The notes under the pieces were generated by a model that had not been told where the DNA came from, searched no databases, and worked only from the letters and a program-made list of their open reading frames with translations. 64,000 nucleotides of DNA, taken from contig OU342823.1 in NCBI GenBank assembly GCA_910591455.2, positions 18,623,219 through 18,687,218 of the forward strand, in the 5' to 3' direction. Made by a program: the position numbers and the translations under genes. This document shows positions 26,236 to 37,432 of the stretch, one piece after another; the stretch's first letter is position 1, and each line of letters begins with the position of its first letter. Source of the DNA: Pholis gunnellus (Eukaryota; Chordata; Actinopteri; Perciformes; Pholidae).

Positions 26236-27696
26236 CTTATAAATACACCTTGCTGCGATGTGGATACGTTTACACCACAGGCATTTATGTTTGGGCATGA
26301 GATTGTTTTTGGTGGTAACTTCAGGGGTTGTTGTGATTTACAGCAAGACAGTAATGGTTTACAGGGCGGATCGTTCAATGAAAGCAGAGCAATACAGCCC
26401 TGGAGTCATATTATAGATGTTTTTACAGGTTGTTCATGTCTCACTGAGGTTAGTGTTTAGGTCTATTTTGAGATTTAAAAAATACAAAAAAAAAACAATG
26501 CATAAACTATGCAGGAGAGAGTATAAATGAAGGGGAAAACAGTGGATTATCTTTTTGTCTGTATTGTTTTTAAATGATTTGGGTTTATGTATTATTTTGC
26601 AATGGATGCGTAGGATGAATGTTTAGCTATAGTACAGCAAATACACCAAAGGAAGGCCACACACTGATCGCTGCTATCAGATATCAGTGCCACGAGGGTC
26701 CAGAGCTTGGATGGTGACAGATGGCGTCAAAATAAAAGTCTATCACACCTCATCACAGTCAAAAGAACCACCACTTTCACACATCTAACACATTGTACAG
26801 GGTTTCCTGTAAAGCCACGCTCTGCTCCGAAAACAAACAACGGAAACTGTTCCGGCCATTCTGGGGATATGAACTGCTGATCGTCTTGGTCACAAGCTTT
26901 ACATGCTTTACAATTTATTTTTCCTCAAAGATTTCTTGTTTGAAAGTGTTCTGCTTTATCAAGAGACACGGGGAGTGTGAAGTGTGACCACATTACACAA
27001 AACCTACGAGAAGGAGCGCCGACATCGCGTTGGATCTCATGAGATTCATATCATGCCAGCAGCTAAACATGAATGCATTGGCACGGGTTACATGAGCTGA
27101 TCTCAAGCCTAGAGCGGTGCAGTACACCGGGCTGAACGTTAGGGAAGAGGGTCTGTCCTTTATTATGTGGGCTCCAGGTCCTCTTAGAACTCCCATCTGA
27201 TTCTCATCACAAGCCCCGTTGACTTCTGCTCTCTCTGTTAGAGTCACTTTCAATTCATATTAGTCTAGGAACACAGGAAGAGAGAGGGAAGGAAGGAGTA
27301 AAGGCGCAAGTCCCATTTCTTTGACACACTCTGAACTATTTTACCAGATATCGTGATTCCATTATGCCACCGAAATACAAAAAAAAGTCTCAACAATAAT
27401 ACAAATTAATTAAAAAGGAAATATTTTTGCCTTTAGTTACCTGATCCCTTATGAAAGTATGGCCCGCAACCTGATTAAATATTCAAAACAAAGCTAAATT
27501 CTAGTTTCAAATAATGAGAGAAAAAAAAAAGGAGCGAAACACAATCGCGCAAAACAGACTGGAGGAGAATTAAAGGCAATCGGGCAGAAAGACAAAGGAG
27601 GAGGGACAGATAATCCTTAGAGTAAATATTTAACAAGCTCAGCAATTACAGAGACCTAACATGGAAGAGAAGGGAACTGCAGCCTGCTGACTGTCA

Positions 27697-27722
27697 ACAC
27701 ACACACACACACACACACACAC
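27697..27722. repeat. CA microsatellite
   Basis: A 26-base CA array. Confidence 0.9.
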
Positions 27723-28335
27723 ATTCACATGATCCTACTCGCTTGGGCATCTGCCTAGAAATGCTGAGAATAAAGATACCCTGACCTAAAATGAAAATTA
27801 AACAAAACAAAAACATGGGACAAAGCCCGTAGGCTATGAACTGATGATTTGGATTCTTTAAAATTATTTATTTGTTTGAAGGGGCCCCTGGACTTGTGGC
27901 CCACTTTTTCAACTGGGGACAACTGCAGCAGCTGCATCACTATATACACTAATAATGGACAAACGTTTGTCCAGACTGTCCTCAGCTTTTATAGTCGCAC
28001 TGCAAGAGAGTTAAAGTGTATGACCGTTTGAATCGTTGGATTGTGAGTTTTGGAATATAAATATATTTGTCATACATCCTTGCGAAACGGGTATTTTACG
28101 AGCGGACATTTACACCCTACAGGCAGAATAAACAAAAATACCATTAAAAAATAAAAAGGGAAATAAAATTGTATTAATCAATGTCAAAGTGCATCAAATA
28201 GAAAGAGCACAAGGAGTCGTCTCAGGTCCCGTATCTCATTGTGCCCGTAAGCACATCGCAGCTGAATCTCATGGAATATGATGAATAAGGGAAACTGGCT
28301 GAAGTGATTCTCTGTCCGGTGTCGCTTTTTATTTA

Positions 28336-28337
<2 letters not shown>

Positions 28338-28379
<42 letters not shown>
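28338..28379. repeat. CA microsatellite
   Basis: A 42-base uninterrupted CA array. Confidence 0.95.
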
Positions 28380-28380
<1 letters not shown>

Positions 28381-29500
28381 CCTGGAGGTGTATTTGCATT
28401 AAGTGCATAGGTACATACTGTTCACTTTGCTCCACCCTTGAGCAGTCACGCAACAGAGACGACCGGTAGAATCTCAGTGTGCTCTCGAAAACCACCTGCC
28501 ACCCGATTCTCTTCTTCTTCTCCTCCGTCTGTAAACCTTCAACTGTCTCACAGTGAAGTAGATCAAATCAGTGAATCTATGTCATAAAAATGAGAAAAAC
28601 AAATGATACAGTCCGACATGCAGCCACTTGATCACAACTAATTAAACTACACATCAGTGATGACTGCGTAGCAACTTCCCACAGTCCCCCCGGTGGACAG
28701 AAAGGAGAACTGCATCGGTGAGAGCAGGAAGATCTTCATTTCTCCTCTATAAAAGAGTTTATAAATGCAAACAAAACTTAAGGCGGTTTCACAGCATGTT
28801 TTCAGTGAGTCACTCAGTGTTCGAAAGAGAAGGGGGGGGGGGTGAAAAAAGAGGTTATGATTGTTGTTCCAAGCCACAGGAAGGATGTGGATATGTACTT
28901 GTTGCTCGTCTTAGATTCATCTGGAGGAGCTCTGGCCATGCTCCATGTTGAAATATCAGCGGACAAAGCTGCGGCTCTGAGAGTCCAGTGAGAGAGGGAG
29001 GGCAGATTTGTATACAGAACCAAATCCATCGTGTTCCACACTGATTAATCTCATTAGTGTGGCATTAAAAGCCAGCTAAGCTGGTCACTACTGCCACTGA
29101 TAACATAGGCACCCAGCAGTGTTGGCGCAAACAAATAGAGGCTTTTGCAATAATGCATGTTCACAGAGTTCGGAATATAAATAATTCCTGATAAATGCCG
29201 CCTTTACCGCAAATGCTAGTGCCGTCACCACTTCGGAAGATGAGCACAGAGAGCTATTAGCAGGCAAATACGCAACCCACTTCACGGCTCGTTTACGACA
29301 CACCTTTCAACACTTTCCACACACGTGACTGAACTCTCTCCGCTCTCTCTCGCTCAGTCCTGCAGTGAGGCAGCGGTTGTGGTCTTTATCTGTGCGTGAT
29401 CTCTTATCCGGGAAAGGCAACCCTTGATAAGTCCAATTAGCACCTGTACTGCAACTTTGCGTGATGGCTAAGCTACATGAGCATTCGGGGTAAAACAAGT

Positions 29501-29503
<3 letters not shown>

Positions 29504-29540
<37 letters not shown>
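29504..29540. repeat. GT microsatellite
   Basis: A 37-base GT array. Confidence 0.95.
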
Positions 29541-29543
<3 letters not shown>

Positions 29544-30776
29544 GTTACATGACTCTGGCCAACAGGATGCCAGTTGTTGGGTGCCACGCCAAACCAAGGC
29601 AGCAGATGATGGAGATTAAGGGCGCCGCAAGGATCAGAGGAGCGGAAGGTGAAAGAGGAGAGCCGCATGTGTCGAAGAGGTGATGGCTGAAAAACTTTCA
29701 GCTGGTCAGAACTGTACAAATCCCTTTCCATGAGGACCCCGGGACTAGGAACACAGTGAGCCTCACCGGACCTCTCCATACTGCCTCCTCTCCACTGCCC
29801 TACGCTTCCCTTCCTTCATCCTCCCGTCTACTTTGTCACGAGCATTTTGCTTATTCTTTGCTCTGTACATAAAAATAAAAAACGAGCTCTTGTCTTAGAG
29901 CTGTCGCATCCGGCTGTGCCAGTAGCCTCTGAGTTGATATGGCAGTCGCCGAGGCCACCGGCAACGGAATGCGTTCTGAAGCGGCCCATGAATATTTGAA
30001 GTGGATCGTGGAGCAACACGAGGAGAGGAAGGGGAAGCATTCGGTGGAGGGTGGGGAAACAAGAGTGAGCCTCAGTATACCTTTTAATTACATGCTGTGG
30101 CAACACACGAAGGGTGACGGGGATTTTGGGGGAGGGTGAACCGAAAAAACGATGCAGCTGTGGTGACGCTGCCTTCCTCAAATTATGAGAAATTACTCAG
30201 CACGGGAGGATGAGACAACACAAGAGACACGTTCCCTGCTTTGTCTGTTAACGCATGACACGGCATGACGGTGTTTCCTGAAAGACAGCGCAGAAAAGAA
30301 CAGCTCCCGTAATGCAAAGGCCGAGGGGACTCTCACCCGTTCAGCACAAGCGTTTGACTAATATGGTTTGGGGTTAAGGAATATATTTTTTTAATCTTTT
30401 CGAGGCAATATTTTTTAAATGACACAGAATATCTTTAAAGTGACATTTTCCATAATATTGCAAAAATAGTATTTATGTTTATTTTCCACTGAAACCAGGA
30501 TATTATTATTTCTACTACTACTTTTTCTAATAGTATAGATATTTATGTATCATTTTAGAATTACTTCACATTTGTTTGTGGGTCAGTTGTGCAATAAAAA
30601 TATATCAGAGGTGGACAACATTGATCCATATGCCAATTTACAGCAGCAAATCTCACATTATTAACCCCGTAAATCAAATCGCAACTCCCTCTGAACTCAG
30701 AGACAGACACACATAAACCAAACAGCCCGGCCCCTCCACCCGCCGCTGCAAAATGTCGTCTTTCGACCTCCTTTAC

Positions 30777-32851
30777 CTTGGAAGCAGCTCTTGACGCGGA
30801 GGTAGGAGACTGCGAGGCGCAGCACGGACAGCTTGTCCAGCTTGGAGATGACATCCGGGGGGAACGGCAGCAGGCTGGCCAGCCGGTCCAGCTCAGCGTT
30901 CAGCCTGTCTCTGTGCCGCTTGGACGGGTTGGTTTTCTCGTTGGCAGAGGACTGCTTCCTGATGGCGAGACGGACAGAGGGGAAGAGAGGAAGACGGGGT
31001 TAAATGGGCATCGGGGGACGCGTGCGGGGATGGACCCGAGACCATCAGAAGTCATGCATTCAGCTGCGAAACAAAAAACAGCTTCGACTAAATCATGTGT
31101 TTCAGTCGGGACAAACTTGAAAATCTTACCACAAACAAAAACAACAAGTGGAGCAATGCCTGACTCATGTGTGACTATTTGATTTTTGGGTCAATGTGAA
31201 AAACAGGCCACCAAACTATTAAAGGAAGCATTGGAATTAATGTATTTTTAAGAAATACTTTTCATGTTTTGTCTGACTCTGCACATCACCACGCCAACCC
31301 AAGTAGAGCCATTTGATCAAATAAACCACACTAGTCTGCACACGTCTGTCTTTTAACTGTATTTCCTTTAGAATCAGTCCACAATGCACCGCAACGATTT
31401 GTGTTCACTCAAATGACAAGTCTCTTTGTTTGCCAGTAAAATGTGTTTCTTTACAACAAGACAAAACAAATGAGTTTTGTTTCTCGAACTGCAGAATATC
31501 TTTCCACGCTGGCATAAATCCTGTGGGTTTACTTGATAGTAATATTTCTGTATTTACCTAAATCCACTGTGGCTGTTCCACTCTTCAAATCAACTCCTGA
31601 TGTTAAAGTTATTGGACTTATTGCACTGTTCCTCTCGGTGCCGCATAGCACATAAAATGCTCCTCAGGCACAGAGTAATCTGTGTGTTTTAGGACGGGGT
31701 GCCACGGCGCTACGAGCCAAAACTTAACATGATCCGCGTATGTAATGGTCAGCTCCGATTTCCACAGCTGACAGTTTCTGATCAGAGGGACGGAATGCTT
31801 TTACATGAATGCCTGGACTCTGTTTTATTCTGGCGGATGAATAAAAAAAAAAAATCACACACCCTCCACGAGTTACGAAGACGTACAAAAGAAGAACGTC
31901 TGAATGTGCCGTTTTGATCTGGGTTATTCAACGAAACTTAAGTTTACTTCACTGCTCACTTGTGAGTTCTACAATATTCATGAGGAACTAAAAGTACCAA
32001 AACAGCCTTATTATTTCAATATTAAACAAAGTCCTAAAATATCTTGTGGCATGACTATGCAGACTACAGATGCAAGTGTAGTTCTGTCCAGTGCACAAAC
32101 AGTATTGATATGATGTGGCAAAGACTTCCTCTCAAATCAGCGGCAGAGGCAGAGCAAAACATGAAAACTTTATAAATGCCACAGGCCTTGTTAAATTACC
32201 ACTTCCCTCCTCTAAAACTTATATAACCTACTCACTATTCATGACATCAGCTGACAAGATGGCCCCAAAACTATACTGTCCTCTGCATTTAAAAAACCAT
32301 GGACACCTAAAACACACGATTGACTCCTACGCCTGTGGGTAAAAGACATGCTACATGTGAAGTAAGAAAGAAAACACTATATATTCTAAATGTTACTCCA
32401 CTCACAATAATTAGGGATCAAAAGGGACGCAAATACACATATAGACTTGGAATATTAAGCTGTAGTGAGTAGTAAGAGGCTTATAATTAAATAACCACGA
32501 TGTAATAAGTGCTATATTATTAATATTATGTGTGCTAAGATCTCTAGTCTGCTATTTATGGGATTAAAACTTAGTATTCCGTGCTACAATGATATAAAAA
32601 ATACCAATACCAACAGAAGCTACATTTACACCTCCATGGTGTTGCGGATCTGTAACTTCCGACCGAATCATAAAGAGTGACGCCACCCTGTAAGTTACCA
32701 GGAAAGGCACCAACAAAATGTGCGACCGTTTGTCAGCTATAGCATCGATTTGACGAATTATGTCACAATATTCAACATCGCTCCTTAACTGTTTCTGGAC
32801 GGGCTTCCTCCTCTTTCTGCCCGCGTACATGCAGTCTCCCGGAGGAATCAT
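30777..32851 (-). CDS. ahrr: Aryl hydrocarbon receptor repressor, N-terminal and bHLH exons (partial gene)
   Basis: Two coding exons on the minus strand: 32851-32790 and 30958-30777 (81 codons plus one base). The protein starts MIPPGDCMYAGRKRRK, the typical AHRR start; AHR proteins begin differently. The second exon encodes the basic region (NPSKRHRDRLNAELDRLA, residues 31 to 48) and helix-loop-helix (LPFPPDVISKLDKLSVLRL), ending at residue 81 in KSCFQ. Exon 1 ends in phase 2 at a GTTAAG donor. Exon 2 starts after CCATCAG and leaves in phase 1 at CAAG/GTAAAG, matching the known split codon before PAS-A. In the family, AHRR pairs with ARNT in the nucleus, occupies dioxin-response elements and represses AHR targets such as cyp1a. 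PAS and repression domains are not in the window. Teleosts have ahrra and ahrrb; I cannot tell which this is. In-frame sequence continues open upstream but has no ATG, so MIPPG is the start. Confidence 0.93.
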
Positions 32852-33259
32852 GATCTCGCGCTCCGTGGAGGTAACAGGTGCGCTGCGGAGGAGACAGAGA
32901 GGACGTTAACTTAAACTTCAACACACGTGAGACAGTTAGAATTCAGAAAGTCGTTGTTTTTTTTAGGGTGGTGGGAAATGCAGTGAATCCCTGCATGCAT
33001 ACAAATTACAGCATATTAAATCTATTCAAGCTATAAAATCTAAACAAACTAGTCTGTGTTAATTAGCGCCACAATATTTGTGGCACGTGAACGGTTACTA
33101 GCGCACTAACAATTGCCATATAGTTAACTACAGCACACTGGTGCAACTCATGCAATCGATATTTAGCAAAGCCCGGATCCCTAAAAATAAACAGTACAAT
33201 AAAAACACTTTGAAGACAATAAAATCATGCAAGAAACGTCAAAGAATTAAAGCACTGAC

Positions 33260-33680
33260 CCCAAATCCCTCGGGATATCAGTTAATTCCAGTATCGTGAT
33301 GGCTGTGGAGTCACATTCACTTAAAGTGCAGAAAAGAGGAGACGCGTCTCCCTGGGTGCACCGACTCGGTGATGCCAAATGATAAATCCAAGGAAAATCA
33401 AATAAATCGGAGAGGTCCTGTATGAGCTCCGAGCTGATGTTTTCATCAGCTTTGCACTGCTCGGGGCAGATGTTGGCTGATGCTTTATACCCAATTGAGT
33501 CGCCTTCACTTCCTCGCGTTTCAGGTGGCGGATTCCTCTGAATGACATGTCGAGCTCTTCGCACGCAACTCTGTGCCTCACAAACAGAGCGCGAGAGCGC
33601 ACACACACACACACACGCGCACACATGCGCGCGCGCACACACACGCGAGGTTTAGCCGATGCCGCATTCAGGGACTGTCT
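33260..33680 (-). other. ahrr: Probable non-coding first exon of ahrr
   Basis: A plausible donor (TTTGGG/GTCAGT, exon ending at 33260) lies 377 bases before the acceptor CTCCGCAG that opens the MIPPG exon at 32882. A TATA-like motif sits upstream at 33707-33715, suggesting transcription starts near 33,680. The joined frame is open but has no ATG in this exon, so it is read as 5' UTR. The exon limits are inferred from signals only; an alternative start in the CpG-rich stretch near 34,040-34,210 is equally possible. Confidence 0.45.
33597..33647. repeat. Perfect alternating purine-pyrimidine tract (CA/CG mixed)
   Basis: Fifty-one bases alternate purine and pyrimidine without a break, mixing CA and CG steps including a GCGCGCGCGC core. 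Such tracts are strong Z-DNA formers. The tract lies inside the predicted ahrr first exon, and its edge contains a dioxin-response core. Confidence 0.9.
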
Positions 33681-33706
33681 GCATATGTGAATTGCGAGCT
33701 TTCAAT

Positions 33707-33715
33707 CTTTATATG
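33707..33715 (-). promoter_or_regulatory. TATA-like box of ahrr promoter
   Basis: On the minus strand the sequence reads GGCCATATAAAGATTG. A second, stronger TATATAAAAG lies about 30 bases further upstream (33739-33748 region). Either would place transcription start 25 to 30 bases downstream, close to the predicted non-coding first exon. The call rests on motif and position only. Confidence 0.4.
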
Positions 33716-34039
33716 GCCTCTTATATTTGTGGCAATGGCTTTTATATATACATAGTACAATATATAAAAACTGGATGACTATTTTTTTCTCATGCTGGCT
33801 ATTCATTTTTGCATACTTTGGTAAGAAGGTTAGCCTCCTATGCAACATTAAGAAGTAGTGGCAACAAGCATTTTCTCTTTATTCTGTGGTCATTATTATT
33901 ATTTGGTTTAGGCTACTAAAATAATTTTAAAATGCCACCAATATTACCACTTTGTATGACGTTGCTATCTGTATTAAATTATATGTATTTTTGACTTAAA
34001 TATGTTATAATAAGTGCACAGTTTGTATATTTACGAGGA

Positions 34040-34210
34040 GCACATGAAAGTAGCAGCGGCCCAACCCGACCCGAGCCTGCAGCCGCGCGCAGCGCACACA
34101 CATCTTCTGAGCAGCGCGAGGGGAGGGATCACACGCGAAGGGCAGCGGCAGATGCACGAATCTTCAGATTCACGCCGAAGCTAACCGGGGATAGACGGCG
34201 GTTACGGACC
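34040..34210. promoter_or_regulatory. CpG-rich block upstream of ahrr
   Basis: The stretch is rich in CG dinucleotides (GCCGCGCGCAGCG, GACGGCGG and similar) in an otherwise AT-rich neighbourhood. It lies about 1.2 to 1.4 kb upstream of the ahrr start codon and includes one dioxin-response core. It may be a second promoter or first exon; no splice donor here is decisive. Confidence 0.4.
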
Positions 34211-36134
34211 GGAGGGTTTTGCTACAGCGGCTCCATAAAAGACAAACACACATTTTTTTTTACAACAAAACCTGCTGTACTTGAATATAATACTACGTTG
34301 GACGGGACTGGTCATCTTTTAACGAATAATGAATTCAGAGGACGTAGCTTTCAGAGTCAAGTTGGCTCTCCGGGACTGATTTGGCAGCTGTGTCAAGTTC
34401 GGTAGATGGCAGGTTTACACCGGAAATAAGATGACTATGCCTTCAAAACAAAAGCATGACTGTGTCGCGGATCTAACAGTGTAGTGGGGTTCACCTGTAG
34501 AGTAAAAGAGTGGTACCACTTTGCGTGTAAAGGACTGCTTGCGTGCAGTAATGTGTAATTTTGAGTGTTGCCGATCTAGTTAGAAATGACTGTAACGTCT
34601 CACAATTGTATCTGCGTGTACGGTTTTATTATTACCGGAAGTGCTCTTACAATCTGGTTTTCTTCACAGCGGATCAATTTATGTCCGTTTTGGATTCGGG
34701 ATTTAATTATGGTTTGATCAATAAAACGATAAAACATCAGTCTAAGAGGCACGGCCTACAAGGGAGGCGTTTTGTGGGCTTGATATTCCTAAAGTCTCTG
34801 GTATCCTAGAAAAAGCTTGTGTCCCTCCATGGCAGGATTCCCTTCACCATGTTCATATGACTACACTGAATATGTGTGTTGTTGTAATAAAGAATGCCTG
34901 ACATGTAAAATCAGGTGCATTTAGAGGAGAAAAAAAAAGTTCCAAATGAGAAACCATCACAATTTATTTGGTATTTTAAGTTTGTAAAGGAATTATTTGT
35001 ATCTTGTATTTTTAAATGTACATTTTTGTTTTTATGGTTGCTTGAAACAACTTTGCCCCAAATAAAGTATGCCACTGTCTTATGTCATGTCTTGTCACTG
35101 ACAAAAACAAAAAACAGGGACAGTCAGAATTTATGTACAGCATGTAGTTTGTGTGGCAGTCTACTGTGCTGCACCCTAGTGTACAAAGCCATACACCGCC
35201 ATCTGTCCAGTACACCACTGGAGCACACGTTGCTTATTGTGTATTTATGTGGAGTAAATCATGTAAGCTGAGCAAGCACTGAGATACATTTTTTTTTGTC
35301 TTTAAATAAAGATGACATAGTAGAAGAGAATCCCCGTGGTGGTGTTGTGCCACATATGATCACACACACAAGTATAGAGAGGCCCTTGATGGTGGATTGT
35401 TCACATACATTTCTTCTTTTGCTGATTGAGTTGCCTGATAGCCCAACAAGATTATTAAATATTAAATGGCATAACAATGGCAAATAATATGAAAAAGTGG
35501 CTGCTACAGTATCTCTTTGGAATAGAGCAAACATAAACAAAAGAAAAGAGTAACTAACACTTATAATAATACTACTGACAATAATATCTAGAAGGGCTGC
35601 ATTAGGGAATAGTCAACTGAATGGTCATTTTCTCAAAATTACAAGTCAAAGGTAAACGATCTTACATTAAATTCAGTTCTGAGCATATCCAACATTGCAA
35701 TTTTATCGACTATACATTAAGAAAATGCAACGCCTGGATGAATAAAAAAAGTTTTCCTTAATTTGACTAATCACATGCAGCATATATCTGTAAAATCTAA
35801 ATATTCAAAGATAGCAAGACAGTCTAAAGTCACATGGCGAGAGATAAATTATCCAAAAATCATGGCGTTGTATCCATCAGGGGTGATGTTTTATTTGTTG
35901 TGACAGGTGGAGCTGGGGATCTGTCCTAAGGTCCTATTAACACTCTCAGTGGCTGCCATTAAAGCTACAGGGAGCTTTGGTATCAATGCAAATCCACTAT
36001 CCAACACTATCCAAGCTGCCTTCCAGATTAGCTCAGGCTTAAAGCTTTGTTGGCACTGCAGGGACAGACCTTTGCACGCGACCGTGTGTGTGTGTGCGTG
36101 AGTGAGTGAACACATGTATGTGTGCTTACAGCAG

Positions 36135-36160
36135 GTGTGTGTGTGTGTGTGTGTGTGTGT
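36135..36160. repeat. GT microsatellite
   Basis: A 26-base GT array. Confidence 0.9.
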
Positions 36161-37406
36161 AGTTTAATACACATTTCAGAACAATGACCACAGAGCCAAA
36201 TAGGACTTACTGAAAGCCATCTGCCAGCTGCAACAGTGTATCTTTCATTGATTAAGATGTCTGCATTAGCATCACCGTGGGACTTCAGGAGACGTGCGGA
36301 GCCGTGACATGACAAGTCTGATTCTAATGGACATTCATAATTGATGGGACGGTCGATATCGGAAAGACAACTGAAAGCGTAATTAACACATAGCCCAGCT
36401 AACAACTCTAATTAGTGGAAATAAGTTTGGGGGGAAGAGCTCATGGTCTGGCAAACTGCTGTTGCAAAGCAGGAACAGTGTTGTCAGGGTTTGTGGAGCC
36501 AGAGCTTAATCCATGACAGCAGATAATTGTTAATGGACACAAGCAGCTCAAGAGGTCCTGTTAGGTTAAACAGGACGCATGTTCTGACCCTTACTGTGCA
36601 GATATCCATGTACACATAAACAAACACACACTAGCGCGTGTGTTCCATCATGCAAAAACATGAGTGCGGTTTCAACTCTTTGAATCCATTTACTTTCACC
36701 AATGCTGGACTAAACAATCACACACTGACCTTAAAGTGTTTAATACCACATTTGAACGGATGGAAGGCTTTTTGGGGACAAGGAGCAGATCTGCACACTC
36801 CCAGAAACAAATCAAGTAACAAACAACAAGACACTTTCAAATACAATTGCTGTGACACTCCTCTTCAGTAATATACTGTATGTATTCACACGCTGGATGA
36901 TAATGAGGTGTTCAAATTGTGTGTCATGCAGGTACAAATGGTCAGCAAAGCAATACTCCATTCATTTTTTTTGTCTGATCATATTAGTGATTAGCTTCAT
37001 TCCATTCGAGTTTACGGCAACGTCAAAGACGGTGGAGTTTAATTTCAACAGTTTTGAGCATTTAAGTGTTTTGCTGGTGACACACCAACAAGTCAACATC
37101 ACCCAGTGGAGCCAAAAGCCACAAAAAAAAGCGCTTCAAACTCGTGCTTTGCCGTCACATGTCCGTCAGTCCGCGGCATCGAGAGCCGTGTCAATCGGTT
37201 TGAGAGGGAAAACTGTGTTACGGGTCTCTGTGAGGATAATCTTTTGTTGACATTTGGATTTGGATTCTGCAAAGTTCAATCCATGGTCAGAACAAGGGTC
37301 AGATGGAGGGAGGCTGCGTTGCTTCTACGCCTCTTCGTAATCTGCTCCGTCCTGTTTCTGTGGATCTGTTTTCTGTCTGTGAGGTGCACAGAAAAAGAGA
37401 GAGGGA

Positions 37407-37432
37407 GGGGGGGGGGGGGGGGGGGGGGGGGG
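37407..37432. repeat. G26 homopolymer
   Basis: Twenty-six consecutive G inside a GA-rich purine stretch (about 37391-37450). It creates poly-Gly and poly-Pro frames that are not genes. It is quadruplex-prone and a likely site of length error in assembly. Confidence 0.95.

Larger units (their letters stand above)
18780..30776. other. Presumed ahrr intron, segment C: no exon recognised
   Basis: This is the segment directly downstream (in ahrr sense) of the bHLH exon. It carries many CA/GT arrays, a C23 homopolymer, a G13-C6 block, and a stretch near 23,140-23,540 with repeated TGGGT/ACCCA words. No PAS exon, RNA gene or intact transposon was recognised. Confidence 0.5.
33562..34545. promoter_or_regulatory. 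Cluster of five dioxin/xenobiotic response element cores
   Basis: TNGCGTG cores occur at 33562-33568 (minus), 33642-33648 (minus), 34132-34138 (minus), 34521-34527 (plus) and 34539-34545 (plus). This is the binding core of AHR-ARNT and AHRR-ARNT. A six-base-specified motif counted on both strands is expected about once per 2 kb in random sequence, so five in 1 kb is dense. AHRR genes are known to be induced by AHR and to feed back. The outer bases of the full consensus are imperfect. Confidence 0.55.

Noticed and set aside
30361..30600. AT-rich stretch next to the ahrr bHLH exon as a PAS exon
   Set aside because: Both strands are broken by stops and show no PAS-like residues.
33247..33642. 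In-frame N-terminal extension of ahrr through the upstream exon
   Set aside because: The frame is open and joins the MIPPG exon in phase, but it contains no ATG; its only start-like codon is GTG inside the CA/CG tract. MIPPG is also the known family start.
34915..35271. 118-aa plus-strand frame
   Set aside because: It starts without an ATG, is rich in Cys/Leu/Phe typical of AT-rich chance frames, and shows no splice or family support.
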